From Sphagnum magellanicum (taxonomy: Eukaryota > Streptophyta > Sphagnopsida > Sphagnales > Sphagnaceae): a DNA stretch of 64,000 nucleotides. The translations under genes were made by a program, and so were the position numbers. The stretch is from NCBI GenBank assembly GCA_021904315.1, contig CM038907.1, positions 22,699,223 through 22,763,222 on the forward strand. The letters run 5' to 3'. The notes beneath the pieces were generated by a model, which saw only the letters and a list, made by a program, of their open reading frames with translations, was not told the origin of the DNA and did no database searches. Shown piece by piece: positions 13,091 to 24,900 of the stretch (position 1 is the stretch's first letter; each line of letters starts with the position of its first letter).

Positions 13091-13871
13091 GGAATTATTT
13101 TATAGACGGCTTAAAAATAGAAACTGACAAAAGTATAACTACTATTAGGAAATTTGTTATTATACCATAAACTTGTAAATTAATGGGTCTTTTACCTTCC
13201 ACAGTACCTATGTTCTCACTTTGCGCCTTTAACTCAGTAAAACAAGTCATGATCAAACTAAGAACTATAGAAGATATTTAGTTGGACCAACCAATAGGGC
13301 AAAGTAATCAACTTTTTACGATGGTTAACAACAGAAAAGAAAACACATTTTATTTTCTCCCGCTTGGCCGTGTACTTGAGGTTAAGGAGCAAAGGAATTA
13401 AATTGCACAAAAAGACAAAGTAATCAAGCAACATGGTTGCTTAATTGGCGAGAAAAAATATACTTTTATTCATCAAAAATGCGCTCAATTTAGAAATCTG
13501 ATTATAAGCTATTATGTGCTTTGTTTACCATGTACGCAAAAGGAAATGATCTAAGGTTAAAGCTATAGATCCACGATATAGATAAATAATTTCAGTTATA
13601 AAATAATATAGTATATCATAGGAAAACATAACCAAATGACCCGCCTCTATGATGTTTTATTATGGTAATATACCAACCTATTTCAAAACTTCCAGTTCCA
13701 ATCAAAGCATATAGATCTGTAAAGAAATTGGTATGTATAATTACTTTGGTAGTACTCGTTTCTTGATTGGAAAGAGAAAATCTCTTTTCTAGGAACACAG
13801 TCAACCAAAGTGGGAAACTATTATGTTTGCTTCTCCATGATCTGTCGTCATGGAAAAAATGAAATAAATAA

Positions 13872-13875
<4 letters not shown>

Positions 13876-13907
<32 letters not shown>
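13876..13907. repeat. (TA)n microsatellite inside ccmFC exon 2
   Basis: About sixteen TA units interrupt the ccmFC-like coding sequence between the parts reading HDRSL...LYEDGK and the part containing PLWLTVF. A dinucleotide expansion here destroys the frame and supports pseudogene status. Confidence 0.85.
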
Positions 13908-13910
<3 letters not shown>

Positions 13911-14172
13911 TTATTTTTATTTTTCATTTTTTCCATCTTCATACAAGGGCGCAATAATTGACAACAAGTTGATTATGGCACAAAGTGATCTATCGTGCTA
14001 AAAAATAAATGGTTTTTTTAAGGACAGTTCATAAATAATTAAATTACCACAAATGGAATGAAAAGTGGGTCCATGTAATTGATCAATACCTCGCAAACAA
14101 CAATGTTCCTTCCCTATATGTAGTTTGGAACCCAAAGGCAATAATTGAATAAACTGTCTCTTTTTTGTGTTA

Positions 14173-14942
14173 GTTAACCTAAACCGCAACATTACTACAA
14201 AGGCTTGGCTTCCGAACCGTACATGAGCCTTTGGCCTCATACGGCTATTCTCAGGGGAGTAAACTAAATAAAATAGAAAGTAGAGATTTACATGGCGTCT
14301 GCTTAGTTTATTGTCAGGACGGAAAAAAATCTTTTTTTTGTCCATTTTGCTCATATAAACTCCTCGCCATTTATTATGTTGTGCCCTGAGTCCCCATGTC
14401 AGCCTTTCTTCTGGGAATTCATCATTTTACTAACGCGAGCAAAGTAATTACCCTGAAGGTTTTTCTTTTTGGAAGGATCCTGTTCCCACTAGCTCACGGT
14501 CTGGCTGGCCTGCCAGTTTTACTGGAACTTCATGGAAATTATCATGTTCCCTGGTTAGATGGTTGGATGTGAGATTTATTTCATGAGGAACGGTACAAAC
14601 GTAGATGATATCATCATGACCTCTCTTTTTGTACCGCTAAGAATACTTAATGCCATTTCGCCAACTAGTGTTACCTATGACCTTTCTCGCCATTGGCAAG
14701 TCTCTCAGTGTGGTCAGTACTGGGTGTTTTTGAGTAGTGAAGCTTATACTCAATTACATGGGTTCATCCTAAGTCCTTAAACCTTTTGCACTAATTTGGA
14801 ATGAAGCCATCTTCTTATCAAGGTTCAAAGTCAACTGAGCATCTCAGCGGCGAGATTTAAAACCCGAATTCAACCAAAGTTCACGCCATGTAGGCGTGGG
14901 CTTGAAAGTAATGATGGTCACACATAAGCCATCGGGTCGCAC
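14173..14942 (-). other. Group II intron of ccmFC, about 770 bp
   Basis: On the minus strand the intron starts with the group II consensus GTGCG at 14942-14938 and ends before 14172 with ...TTAAC. Joining the flanks restores the family sequence ILS-NTKK in frame. Domain V is recognisable near the 3' end (14214-14246). The position corresponds to the conserved ccmFC group II intron of plant mitochondria. No maturase frame lies inside it. A nuclear copy would not be expected to splice. Confidence 0.85.
14214..14246 (-). ncRNA. Group II intron domain V hairpin
   Basis: Read on the minus strand the sequence begins AGCCGTATGAGG and ends CTCATGTACGGTTC, the classic helix of plant organelle group II domain V, with the CCAAAG loop between. 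It lies about 40 bases from the intron 3' end, leaving room for domain VI. Confidence 0.88.
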
Positions 14943-16079
14943 GACAAAATAACACCCATAACAAAGATGCAAACTCCTCCATGTGAAATCTTCATAGTCA
15001 TGGGAACTTTTTGAAAGTCATGACCAACATTTATTAGTCTTTTTGGTAAGGCGCGAACAATAAAAAAGATATTCCAATTATTTTTGAAAACAAAAAAAGA
15101 GCTTGTTGAAAAGCAAGCATAAAATAAAGAGCCAAAAATTTGGTTTTTTTGTTGAGGCAGAAGGTTTTTGAAAATCACAACAAAAAAATAAAAAATATTT
15201 TTGATTTTTTCTCTTTTTCCAAAAAAGAAAAAAATTCTCTCTTTTCATTTTTGCCTCTTTTCTCATCGGGCCAAAGTGTTTGGCGCTTTCTTCTTTGTGC
15301 CTGCTTACACAGTTCAATTCATTCTATTCTAAGCTTATGCTCCTTGTTTGTCAACCTATCATGCCTATAATTAGATGATAAAGGAAATATACAAGATAAT
15401 AAAAAACAAAGCACACTACATAAAGATTCTAAATATGATAAGTCTCCTATAAATTTGAAAATGAAAAAGTGAAAATAGGAAATAAAAAAGAAAATAAATG
15501 CGTTTTTAGCTCTAGTTTGGGGGGAGCTTTTCCTAATTATGTTGGTAATAAAATGGGTCTTGCTTTTACCAAAATGATCCTTTCTGTTTTGTTCATAGAA
15601 CGTTAGGTGCATGAGTTTTGCCTATAATATTTGTGGCGTTTCCCTATGGTAATTTGCTTTACATATTAATTTCTAGGTTTTTTCATTTTATCGCACAAAG
15701 ATCCCTAGTAGCTTTCAACTTGTTTTATTTAGCTCCTACTATATGCTTATCAGCATCATCTAGACGTGGTTGTTCTTCATTCATCAGTAATTTTTTTCTC
15801 TTTTATCTGACTAACGGTTGATTACGAGCATTCATTCTTTTTCCCCTTTTGGCCTCTTTCAACAACTGATCTACATTTTTAGCTTCATTAATAAGCACCT
15901 AATCTGATAATCGAACTTCAACTTTTCCAATTTGAAGTTTTTTTCTTGCAATTTTAATTTATTTACTTTATTTGGATTATCTACGTACCTAGAATATAAC
16001 CAAGTGCCCCTCATCGCAGTAAACATGCCTATCCTACTATCAACTATCCTAACATCCTCTATGGATGGGGTTTTCCTCT

Positions 16080-16560
16080 GCAAAGTGACCTATAGCCTCT
16101 CTAGCAACCTTTGTGGCTTGCCTTTTTTTTTTCATACTTTACTTTATTACTTTGTTCACGACCCGCATATTTTTTCGAACTATTCCATGAGGAGTACCTC
16201 TATTGGGCGTACTATTAGAATGGCGGTTTGACCTACAAAAGCAATGAGAGAGCACACAATAAAACTGTAAAAATTTCTTAGTAGGCTTCTATTACCCACA
16301 AAAAAGTAATAGTTAAGCAGTCCTATAGTCTTATGGGCTAGGATATCTAAGTATGATAGTCCTACCAATCTTCTCATCACAGTTGGGAAGCCTTTTGCCC
16401 CATTCAAAGATCCAAATGTCCAAATGGTTCACCGGTTCCACTGAATGCTCGTAATTAGATGCTCTTGGGCATCTTTGCACAATGCGCTTTAGGTGTTTTA
16501 GATACCTTGGGCTTTGATCAAATGTTATGCCTTCGCCCTTTGCTTCGATTTTCGTGAGCA
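16080..16560 (-). pseudogene. Group II intron maturase, domain X remnant
   Basis: Minus-strand translation of about 16407-16180 reads FPTVMRRLVGLSYLDIL, then GLLNYYFFVGNRSLL, then SLIAFVGQTAILIVRP. This follows the domain X pattern of group II maturases (RL..LS..DI, (G/N)LLNYY.F.DNR, then a basic helix). Preceding sequence (16561-16331) is open in another frame, so the gene is frameshifted. The reverse transcriptase part is not recognisable further upstream. The fragment lies outside the ccmFC intron, upstream of exon 1 on the same strand, so it probably belonged to a different mitochondrial intron. Domain X binds the intron RNA during splicing; this copy looks dead. Confidence 0.65.
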
Positions 16561-17774
16561 TAGCAGAAATTGAAATACTTTTTTTTTAGGGATCTTGGTT
16601 TTTTTGTTGTCTTGGTACGATTGTTATTAAGCTTCGTTGTACAAGGAAGACGATGTGATATTCCATTGGAGTCTTGCCAAACACGCTCGGGCTAATATCC
16701 CACCTACACCTCACGTTCACAAATTTTAAAAAATAATAATAATAAATATTTTTCTTCGTTCAACTGCATCTCGAAGACACGGTTGGGTATCGCCCATGGG
16801 TTGGCTATTCCCTATGATTCCCTTTCACGACAAGCTATGTTCTCCATTGGAAGTTCATTCCGTTGGGTGTCTCTAGCAATATATCTATTAGATAAGTCAT
16901 GTCGTCTCGTTGCAGACTTCTACAACGTCTCATTTGTTTGGCACAAATGAACACTTTATTCGATGACTTCACGGTCGCCCTTAATTATAAACTACTTCAA
17001 ATCTTCGTTTTCGGGAGGGATGATCAACTCCACAAATATCGATCAAAACTTGAAAACGTGTATTAGTATGATATTTTAGAAACCATAATAATTGAAATAG
17101 GTAGTTAGGATCGGTATATAATATATTTTCATGTTTTGATTTTTGAAATTGATGTATCCATTTTGGTAAAGTAGCTATCAGAGATTTGAAAAACAATTGG
17201 TTACCCACAAATCGTCTATTTTTTTCTATAAAGTGGGCGCATTAAAATACGAGTCAAAGGGCGAAGCAAAGTTTAGTATTATGAGGGATAAGTTGTCTAA
17301 AAAGGGGGGAGAGGGGAGAACTTTACTAATCTCGAACACTCACTTTATTGAATCCTTCATGGGCGGAATTTACCCGTCATAACAAGGCCACAGGTTATGC
17401 TTTTCAAGCCTTAACCTACAATTTATATTGTAGCCATTTAGAGAGCCATGTCTTCAATGACTTCATTAGCCAAAAAATAACTCGAAATAAAAAATATGGG
17501 GCCCAAAGTCAGAATTTATGTATAGCTTACATCAAAAGGCCAAAGGTCCTTGTACAAGCTTTCGTCTTTCTTAAATAGAGGAGACCCTTCTTTATTCTAT
17601 GGAAATTCTTCTATGAATAAAAGTTGGATGTATAAATGAGGGTTGCAAAGATTCAAGATAAGGACCCCCACAGTAATAAATATGTTGTGTGGCCATTTAG
17701 TCTTCAGTGTAAATGTCAAAATGTTACGGAATGCTCTACTACAAATTGGACTGATTTGAGCTTGTCAACTTAGT

Positions 17775-17852
17775 AAAATCTCAACTACACATTTACATCA
17801 TAATAAAATGTGTTTTACTTTGGGTCATAATTTTTTTAAAATTCATATATGC
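17775..17852. repeat. Right copy of 78-bp direct duplication flanking mitochondrial insert
   Basis: Direct repeat of 12729-12806. AT-rich DNA resembling that left of the first copy resumes immediately after it. Confidence 0.88.
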
Positions 17853-20800
17853 TTATAAATCATGGATTTGAAAATGTTTTTGTAACCAATCATGTTTTGC
17901 CACATAGGTTTGACTAATTAAATACCACATAGGTTGGGTTAATTAATATATTTGTTTTAAAACTCTCTTAGTGAAGCACAATTGGTTCCTTATATTGCAA
18001 TTGCACTTAGACCCATTTATTACTTTGTCATAAAAGAATTTGTGCCAATTTTAAAAATATGTTAAGAAAAAAGGTTTATTCAACATTCCAAATTTCCAAC
18101 TTTTGTTTTAATTTTTTAAATTTTCACATAAATTGTTGAATTTCTTTAAATTTTTGTTAATTACTATAGATTAAAAATAAAATAGGAAACGCATCATGGA
18201 AAGAAACATTTCAAATGTGTTATCGTCGTTTTGAATATGTTGTGATGCATATTAGCCTTATATTTGTACATGTTATCTTTGAACATGTAATAAAAGATGT
18301 CTGACTTGTTTTGGAAAAAGTTGAAAGAATTTAAATTTAAGGTCAAACTAGAAAAATGTGAATTTTCTAGTCCAATGAAATGGAATTCCTTGATTACATC
18401 ATTTTTATTCATGCCATCAACATGGACCTTCATAAGGTTTAAGTTAATGTTGGTAGATTCCTAGATTTGGAGTGCTAAACTTGGGGGTTCAAGTTCAAAT
18501 TATTGTGACCTTGACCTAAATTGACACCCTTTTGGTGGAACCAAAAGAAAAATTGTGTTGTGGAACTAGCCATTTGTTAGAACCACCATCATAAACTTCC
18601 TAGACCACAATTTCACAATGTTGTGTGTCTAAAACACATATGAAACATGTATAAATACAATCCAAGATTATAATGTGGATGACTTTATAATGGAATAAGA
18701 TGTTCAAGATTTTCATCCATACTAAAATCTTGCATTCTACTTATATGTGCTTCATACATGTTTTAAATGCATGACATCCATGTCTAAACAATAGAAACCT
18801 AGATGAAAAAAATTCACACAATTACTATCACCAAATTGTGCCCCATAAGTTTGTGACGTGAAACCAAAACCGTGAAAAAAATCTTGAATACAAGTTTAGG
18901 TTGTTGAACAAGTTGATTTTCTTTAAAAGGTTGGCATGTACATGTTGAACTTTATAAGTATTTGATTAAAACTAATTAGAACTCCATAACTATATAATCC
19001 CCAATTTTAATTTGTTATAAAACTTCAAACCTATAAAATTTCTAATTTTTGGGAGTGTGTAGTATGTACATGGAACTAGACTTGGTTTTCAAACTGAGCC
19101 TAAAGATTCTTGAATTTGAAAAAAAAAAGTGCTAAAACCAAAAGTATAGGTTCAAAAATTTGAAAAATTAGGCTTGAACCCACACTTCAACCTATCAAAA
19201 CTAAAGTTGAAGTTACTTTTTAAAAGGAAGAATCAACCAACACCAATTTAAATCATTATGGATTGAGTTGTATGCATATTTTGGAAGTGATATTCCATGT
19301 TCTATTGGGTGAATACTAACTTTTATTTATGCTTCAACACCCATTATTCCAAGATAACCCTTTTCATTTCTTTGATTATGAAGGATTGACCTTTCTAATG
19401 GGACCTAAAAGCTCAAATTGTTTCAATCATTGAAGGTTTCATTTGCAACATTTTATTTTTTGATTCATGTTGGCATTTCTAAACCATGTTTTTTGGAGAC
19501 TAACAATTTTGCATTAGGATTTTTTTAAACATAAACTAAAGATGATGATTTTTTCCATCTTGTTGGTTTACATTTTTGGAAATTTCTTTGTTGAAAATAT
19601 CTAAGATTCATGATATATATATATATATATATAATTATTATTGACAAATTTGAGGTCAATAGTTTCATTTGTTTGAAAAATTCAACTTGAAATATATTTG
19701 AAAACTATTCACAATAACACAAACCAAAACATGTGAAACAAATGTACTCATTAGTAAAGTTGTGAATAAGTTCATGTTGAAAGTGTGTGTTGTGTCTATT
19801 CAACAATGTTTCAAATATACATTGAAATGAATGTTAAATTTGAAATGAATATAATGAGTATGCAATACCCAAAAACTCAATATAAATAATGTAATTAATG
19901 TCTTTATGGTCAAAATGACTTAAAGTGTACCATGCATATAACCATTTAGTAAATACAACTACTCTTTATTTGAAACCATAAATGAAATACATATTAACAA
20001 AAATAAAATGTTTTGTTCTTTATATTTACAAATTCAAATGCATTAATCAAATATATGTCATTTGAAGGCTTTAGAATTTATGCAACATGAATTAATGAAC
20101 TAAACCTTTATGCAAATGTTTATGTTGTTGTAATGGCATGAAGCAAAGGAAAGCCAATATAAATAGACTGTTTGATTTGGACTTTGGATTACGTTAATAA
20201 CCTCATTGATATATAATGTCATGATTTTTAGGACCACTTTATATATATATATATCCAAGGTGGATGGTTACCACATGTTTTTAGTGATATGCCAAGTGGC
20301 ATTTGTTTTTGGCTAATGATTACAGTTGACTATGCACAAATTATCTAGCTTGAAATGAGTGTTCTTTTGTGTTTGGAATTCAAGTGGCTACAATTTTTTC
20401 CACCTTTTTATGTAGGGGCTATCAGATGCAAAGGAAGGTAAAGTGGATAGCAACAAAACCTTGACATAATAGTTATTGTGGCTATTGAACAGTTTGAAGA
20501 ATGTGTCAAAATATGTCATGATGCCAAAATCTAAACCAAAGACGAAAAAGTTAAAGTATATTCCAAGCTCATGTTTCTATCAATTTTATAATCTAAAATA
20601 ATAATAAAAATAAAATGCAAACACTTTGAAAAGTCATTGAATTGACTAGCCACATTGTAGATTCCTTCACAATATCATATGAAGTAGAACCTTCATTCAT
20701 TGCCATGTTGTTCCATAGGCTAACCATTACTATCTTTTGACTATAAATCCCACACCATCTTCATCCAACAACTTGACAATAAAATTTTCCCATAGTCCAT

Positions 20801-21329
20801 CAACATGTAACCCAAGCTCGAAATAGAAATGTTTACCTTTGGATGTTGAATTTTACATTTTTCCAAGACCAATTTGACATGCTTGCACACATCTAGTTGA
20901 AGGGGAATTGAACCCCAATCCCAAATCAGGAATTTTTCCCACTACAAATTGAGCATTAACTACACTCGCACTCATGTTAAACATACATAAGAAAAGCAAA
21001 AAATCAATTGTCTTTTAGTCCATGATTGAATTTGCGAGATTGTTACACTTGACAACTAGAGGCCCAAATGTGCTTTCAAAACAAGTGCATAATAACAAAA
21101 CACATGCATCATCATAACCCTTTTTTATTCATTGTGGGCTTATAAGCATTATGATACAATTCTAATATGAAACCAACAAGTTTAATTCCATTAGTAACCC
21201 ATTATAACATCCTTTTTTAGAAGCCAAGACTATAGAAAGCTATTGTTGCATATGATTATTGATGTGATTGGCAACTCCATCCTCTTACACAATTCACAAA
21301 GTCTTCTTACACAATTCACAAAGAGTAGT
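17853..21329. other. AT-rich intergenic spacer
   Basis: No gene is supported. There are short TA microsatellites near 19614-19633 and 20240-20252. The only listed frame (18194-18433, minus) has no recognisable feature. Confidence 0.5.
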
Positions 21330-21964
21330 GGGTAGATGCAAGCTACGGTGGCTCACTTTTTTTGTCCTTACATATTTTTTACATAATACACTTTATTCAA
21401 ATGCCACAAATGCATTTTAAAATCCTCAATTTGATAAAAATATTTATGGATTATGATTTTAAACTTGAATAAGAATATTATTAAGGGGTGAAATTCAATA
21501 AACATACACTAACCATATAATAATGGACTTTTAAAGTGGACATATGCATTAACATTTGAATGCACTTTCTGTTATGATTTCATCTCAATATTTTTTATAT
21601 GGACTCACTATATGATACATGATGGGGAAAAAAAATGGATTGAAAAAAATTACAAAAAAACTTTAATCAATAAATAATTTTGGACTTTTGAATGGTTAGA
21701 TTCAGGCTTTATTTTCAAAAGTCCCAATCTTGGTCATTTTTTGTTGGATTGATATTTTTTCCCCCTTAACATGTATAATAAAAAGTTTTTTAAATGGGCA
21801 ACCTTTCATATGAAATTTATTAATTGATTAATCACCACATATGGCCCCCCTCAACATTGGTTTTTAACATTTTTTTTCCATTCTAGTGTTATTTTTTCCA
21901 TTTATATAGACTTTTGGGATCGGGACCCTTGCCACTTTTGAGCCACCATAGCTTGTATCTACCC
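21330..21964. mobile_element. Candidate MITE or small DNA transposon, 26-bp terminal inverted repeats
   Basis: The left end gggtagatgcaagctacggt (21330 onward, to 21355) is the reverse complement of the right end (21939-21964) over 26 bases with two mismatches. The 635-base span has no coding potential and is very AT-rich, as in non-autonomous elements. The flanks show tag on both sides, but offset by one base on the left, so the target-site duplication is unclear. Confidence 0.6.
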
Positions 21965-24900
21965 TAGTTCAATTCCTCGAAGGTCTCAAATGGCCATAAA
22001 TAAAAGTTATAAAGAAACAATGAGGCAAGATTCTCCTATTAATATATTGTGTTACTTTGCACCAAGTTGTATTACTCAACTCATTAGAGTTTCATTAAAC
22101 TCAGAAAGCAAATGCATTAAAAGAGCAAGAATAATAATAAATTAATACATTTAGATACAAATCAATAAAGCTCTTGGATTATATGTCAAAATAAAAAAAT
22201 ATTGACCTATGGTTTAGCGAAGTAATATAGGTACAACTAAATGAAATCTACTTTTGTTAAACAATACTCATTGCAAGAAAGGGTTTTATTCATCTAACAA
22301 GACAAAGGGTTAAAAGCTTTATCAAAAGTGCTGCATTCAAAAAATGAACATTTGTATTGTGTTCATATATAAATTCCTAAACCTTTTGGACTTCTAATAG
22401 TTTTAGTAGTACAAAACACCATAAGACATATAATTGTTTTCCAACACATGTTTTATAATATATTATTGTTTATAATTATAACGATTATTGTAAAAAAAAA
22501 GATGCTTGTAAACATGTGTTGTAGAAATTATTTATATTTTTGGCATGAATGAGAACAATAATCATTTAAAAATATATTTTGATGTTTATCATTTTTTAAA
22601 ACCTTTTTTTAATTCTTATTTGCCTTCACAATTCTTAATTTTTGTTTTCCCCACTTATGTGTGACCATTTCAACAAACTTCATAAAGTAATGATCGACAA
22701 ATTTGTGAAAACCAAACTTCAAACTTTTCATGAGAATTTTCTTGAATAATGTGTTCAAGGTTTTAATGGTGATTTCATTTTGGATTTATAAATTTTTTGA
22801 TAGTGGTTTGTAGTGGTCAAAATGGATTAAAAAAAAAATTGCAACAATGTTCAAAAAGATTGTAAATGAAGAGAAACAATCACAATTAGAATGTGATATA
22901 CAAGTTGTCAACAAACAATTGATTCAATAACTATTGGTTGCCACAAACCATATTAATGTCATGTTGGTAGGCCAATGAAGGTTGTAGCTACACTATTATC
23001 TCCATGAAAAATAAAGAAAGAAAGAGGATGAAGAATCACCTACTAGGGATGGGAAGTAGCCAAATAAGAGAGGGATATCCTACACAAAGCACTTCCAACT
23101 TCATTTATGGCCTCCCAATATTGCTATAATAGAAAAACATGGTAACAATTTTGGAACACTACACTTTTTGAAATGACCTTCAAGAAGCCCAACATGTCAA
23201 ATCCTTACGAAAATTGAGTAGGTCATGCTTATGGGAGTGGTTCATTATTAATGTTGAATTAAAACCAAACTATATGCATGTAGTGGAGGTTGGGACAACC
23301 GTGAAGTTTAATAAAAAAAACTATCCATAAACTATTGGAAGAACACCCATAAATTTGTGATTTACTTGGTGCCATGTTACAAAAAAATGAAACAAGCTCG
23401 ACAATTGCTTTCAACCAACATTGTGTAATCTATTTTTCATAGTATGATCAAATCTTCAACACCTGAAATTTTTAAAAGGCCCTAAAAGGTTTATAATCAT
23501 AAGAGAGTGGACACAACAATTCATAAAACAATACATGAATTGGTTTTTCATAATGGTCGCAATGGCAACAAATAAACTACCACCTAGTTGATATCAACAT
23601 GGATGCAACATGGCTTATCAAGTAGTTTGCCTAATGAAGCCTTATAATATTTCACCGACCGTTATCATCAATAATGACCAAACATGGGTTCATCTCATTC
23701 AAACAACAAGAGAAAGGACTTGGGAAAGCTAAAGAACACAACATATCCAAGTTTTACGGGTTGAAGATAGGAGGCAAGTTATGTTAGTTGTATTTTGAGT
23801 TACGAATGGTTTTTTTACTTATGCTTTAAATTGTTTTCTTAGGTACTATTCATTGTTGTTTGCCATTATAAACCTACTAAAGGAAAAAATAAATGCGTGA
23901 GTTTAGGTTGGGACCTCTCCTTTAGTGAAAACCATTGGTCAACATTAGAGACAACAAAGTAATTCATCCATAAGATCCTAGTGTCATATGTGCACATTCA
24001 AATCAATCACATAGGGTAATTATTAGAAAATTAAAAGATGGTGTAGTTGTTGGATTGTTGTGTGCAAGAATGATGATGTTTTTAACTCAATGAAATAAAC
24101 ATACTTAAATATCTTGGTCATATTTGTTCCATCTAATGCATTAGGGTCTTCTAGCTAGTTGATATCATTTTACAATGCCCATTAAAACATGTTTTCAAAG
24201 CACAATTAGTTTTTGAACTACTATAGTCATCAAACAATAAATCATTGAGGATCAATAAAATCCATAAATTGATTCAAGATTAATAGTTCCTAGAGCCTCA
24301 CATTTGTGAAAATGATTACATTGTGCATGGAAGTAAGCGCACAAAACATGGAGGAGACCATAATGAAAAGTTTGGATAAAACATGAATTATTAGGGCATT
24401 CAAAAGTGAATTTCAACTTGCTACAATGGAAGAAAATATAATCACTTCCTTATTCAATGTCACACTAAACATTGAGAAACATAATGAAACAAAGATTGAG
24501 ATTGATCCAACAAAAGTAACATTGACAATAATATAAGAATATTTACAAGTATAATCACAATGTTAATTATGATTGCAAGTTGTACAACTATTGGTAGTAC
24601 AAAAGGACTAAAATAACTATTTAGGAAATAGAAGACATTGATATAAATGTTACTTGTAAAGACTTTTAAATCATATTGTATAATAGTATTGTTGCCTGAT
24701 TGGGCTTTACTTCCTTTCATTCCTTTAGGAAGGTGGTATTAGTGTTATTAGTAGTTGCATCTAGGTCATTGTTGGTTGGTGCCATAGATCAATGTTAGTA
24801 AAGTTGTATCTATAGTCTATTGTAGAAATGTGGACATGTGCACCAATCCTATTGTTGGAATACATCAAGTTCAACACAAGCAATGGTGTTTGATTAAGAG

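Larger units (their letters stand above)
13616..15612 (-). pseudogene. ccmFC: ccmFC (mitochondrial cytochrome c maturation heme-lyase component), broken nuclear copy
   Basis: CcmFC belongs to the mitochondrial system that attaches heme to c-type cytochromes. On the minus strand, 15612-14943 matches exon 1, including GDLSYLESLCSVLC and VPMTMKISHGGVCIF. 14172-13616 matches exon 2, including GKEHCCLRGIDQLHGPTFHS near its start and IHTNFFTDLYALIGTGSFE near the end. The exons are split by a group II intron at the usual ccmFC place (between ILS and NTKK). The N-terminus is not recognised upstream of 15612. The frame is lost several times: a TGA at 15319-15321, frameshifts in A/T runs near 15180-15240, and two more shifts around 14000 and 13870-13910, where an AT microsatellite sits in the coding sequence. 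The tail diverges after TIIK. It is probably not functional. Confidence 0.9.
12807..17774. other. Nuclear insertion of mitochondrial DNA (NUMT), about 5 kb
   Basis: The segment lies between two copies of a 78-base direct repeat. It carries recognisable plant mitochondrial sequence on the minus strand: ccmFC exons, its group II intron, and a group II maturase fragment. Its base texture (mixed-sequence stretches with GC-rich words) differs from the AT-rich flanks. The reading frames are broken by frameshifts and by an AT microsatellite, which argues for a decaying nuclear copy. The ends at 12807-13600 and 16600-17774 are assigned by position only; I recognise no mitochondrial gene there, and part could be other DNA captured in the same event. 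Confidence 0.78.

Noticed and set aside
15618-16231. Plus-strand membrane-like frames in the mitochondrial insert
   Set aside because: The recognisable mitochondrial homology (ccmFC, maturase) is on the minus strand; the plus frames are hydrophobic only because the antisense is Lys/Glu-rich or T-rich.
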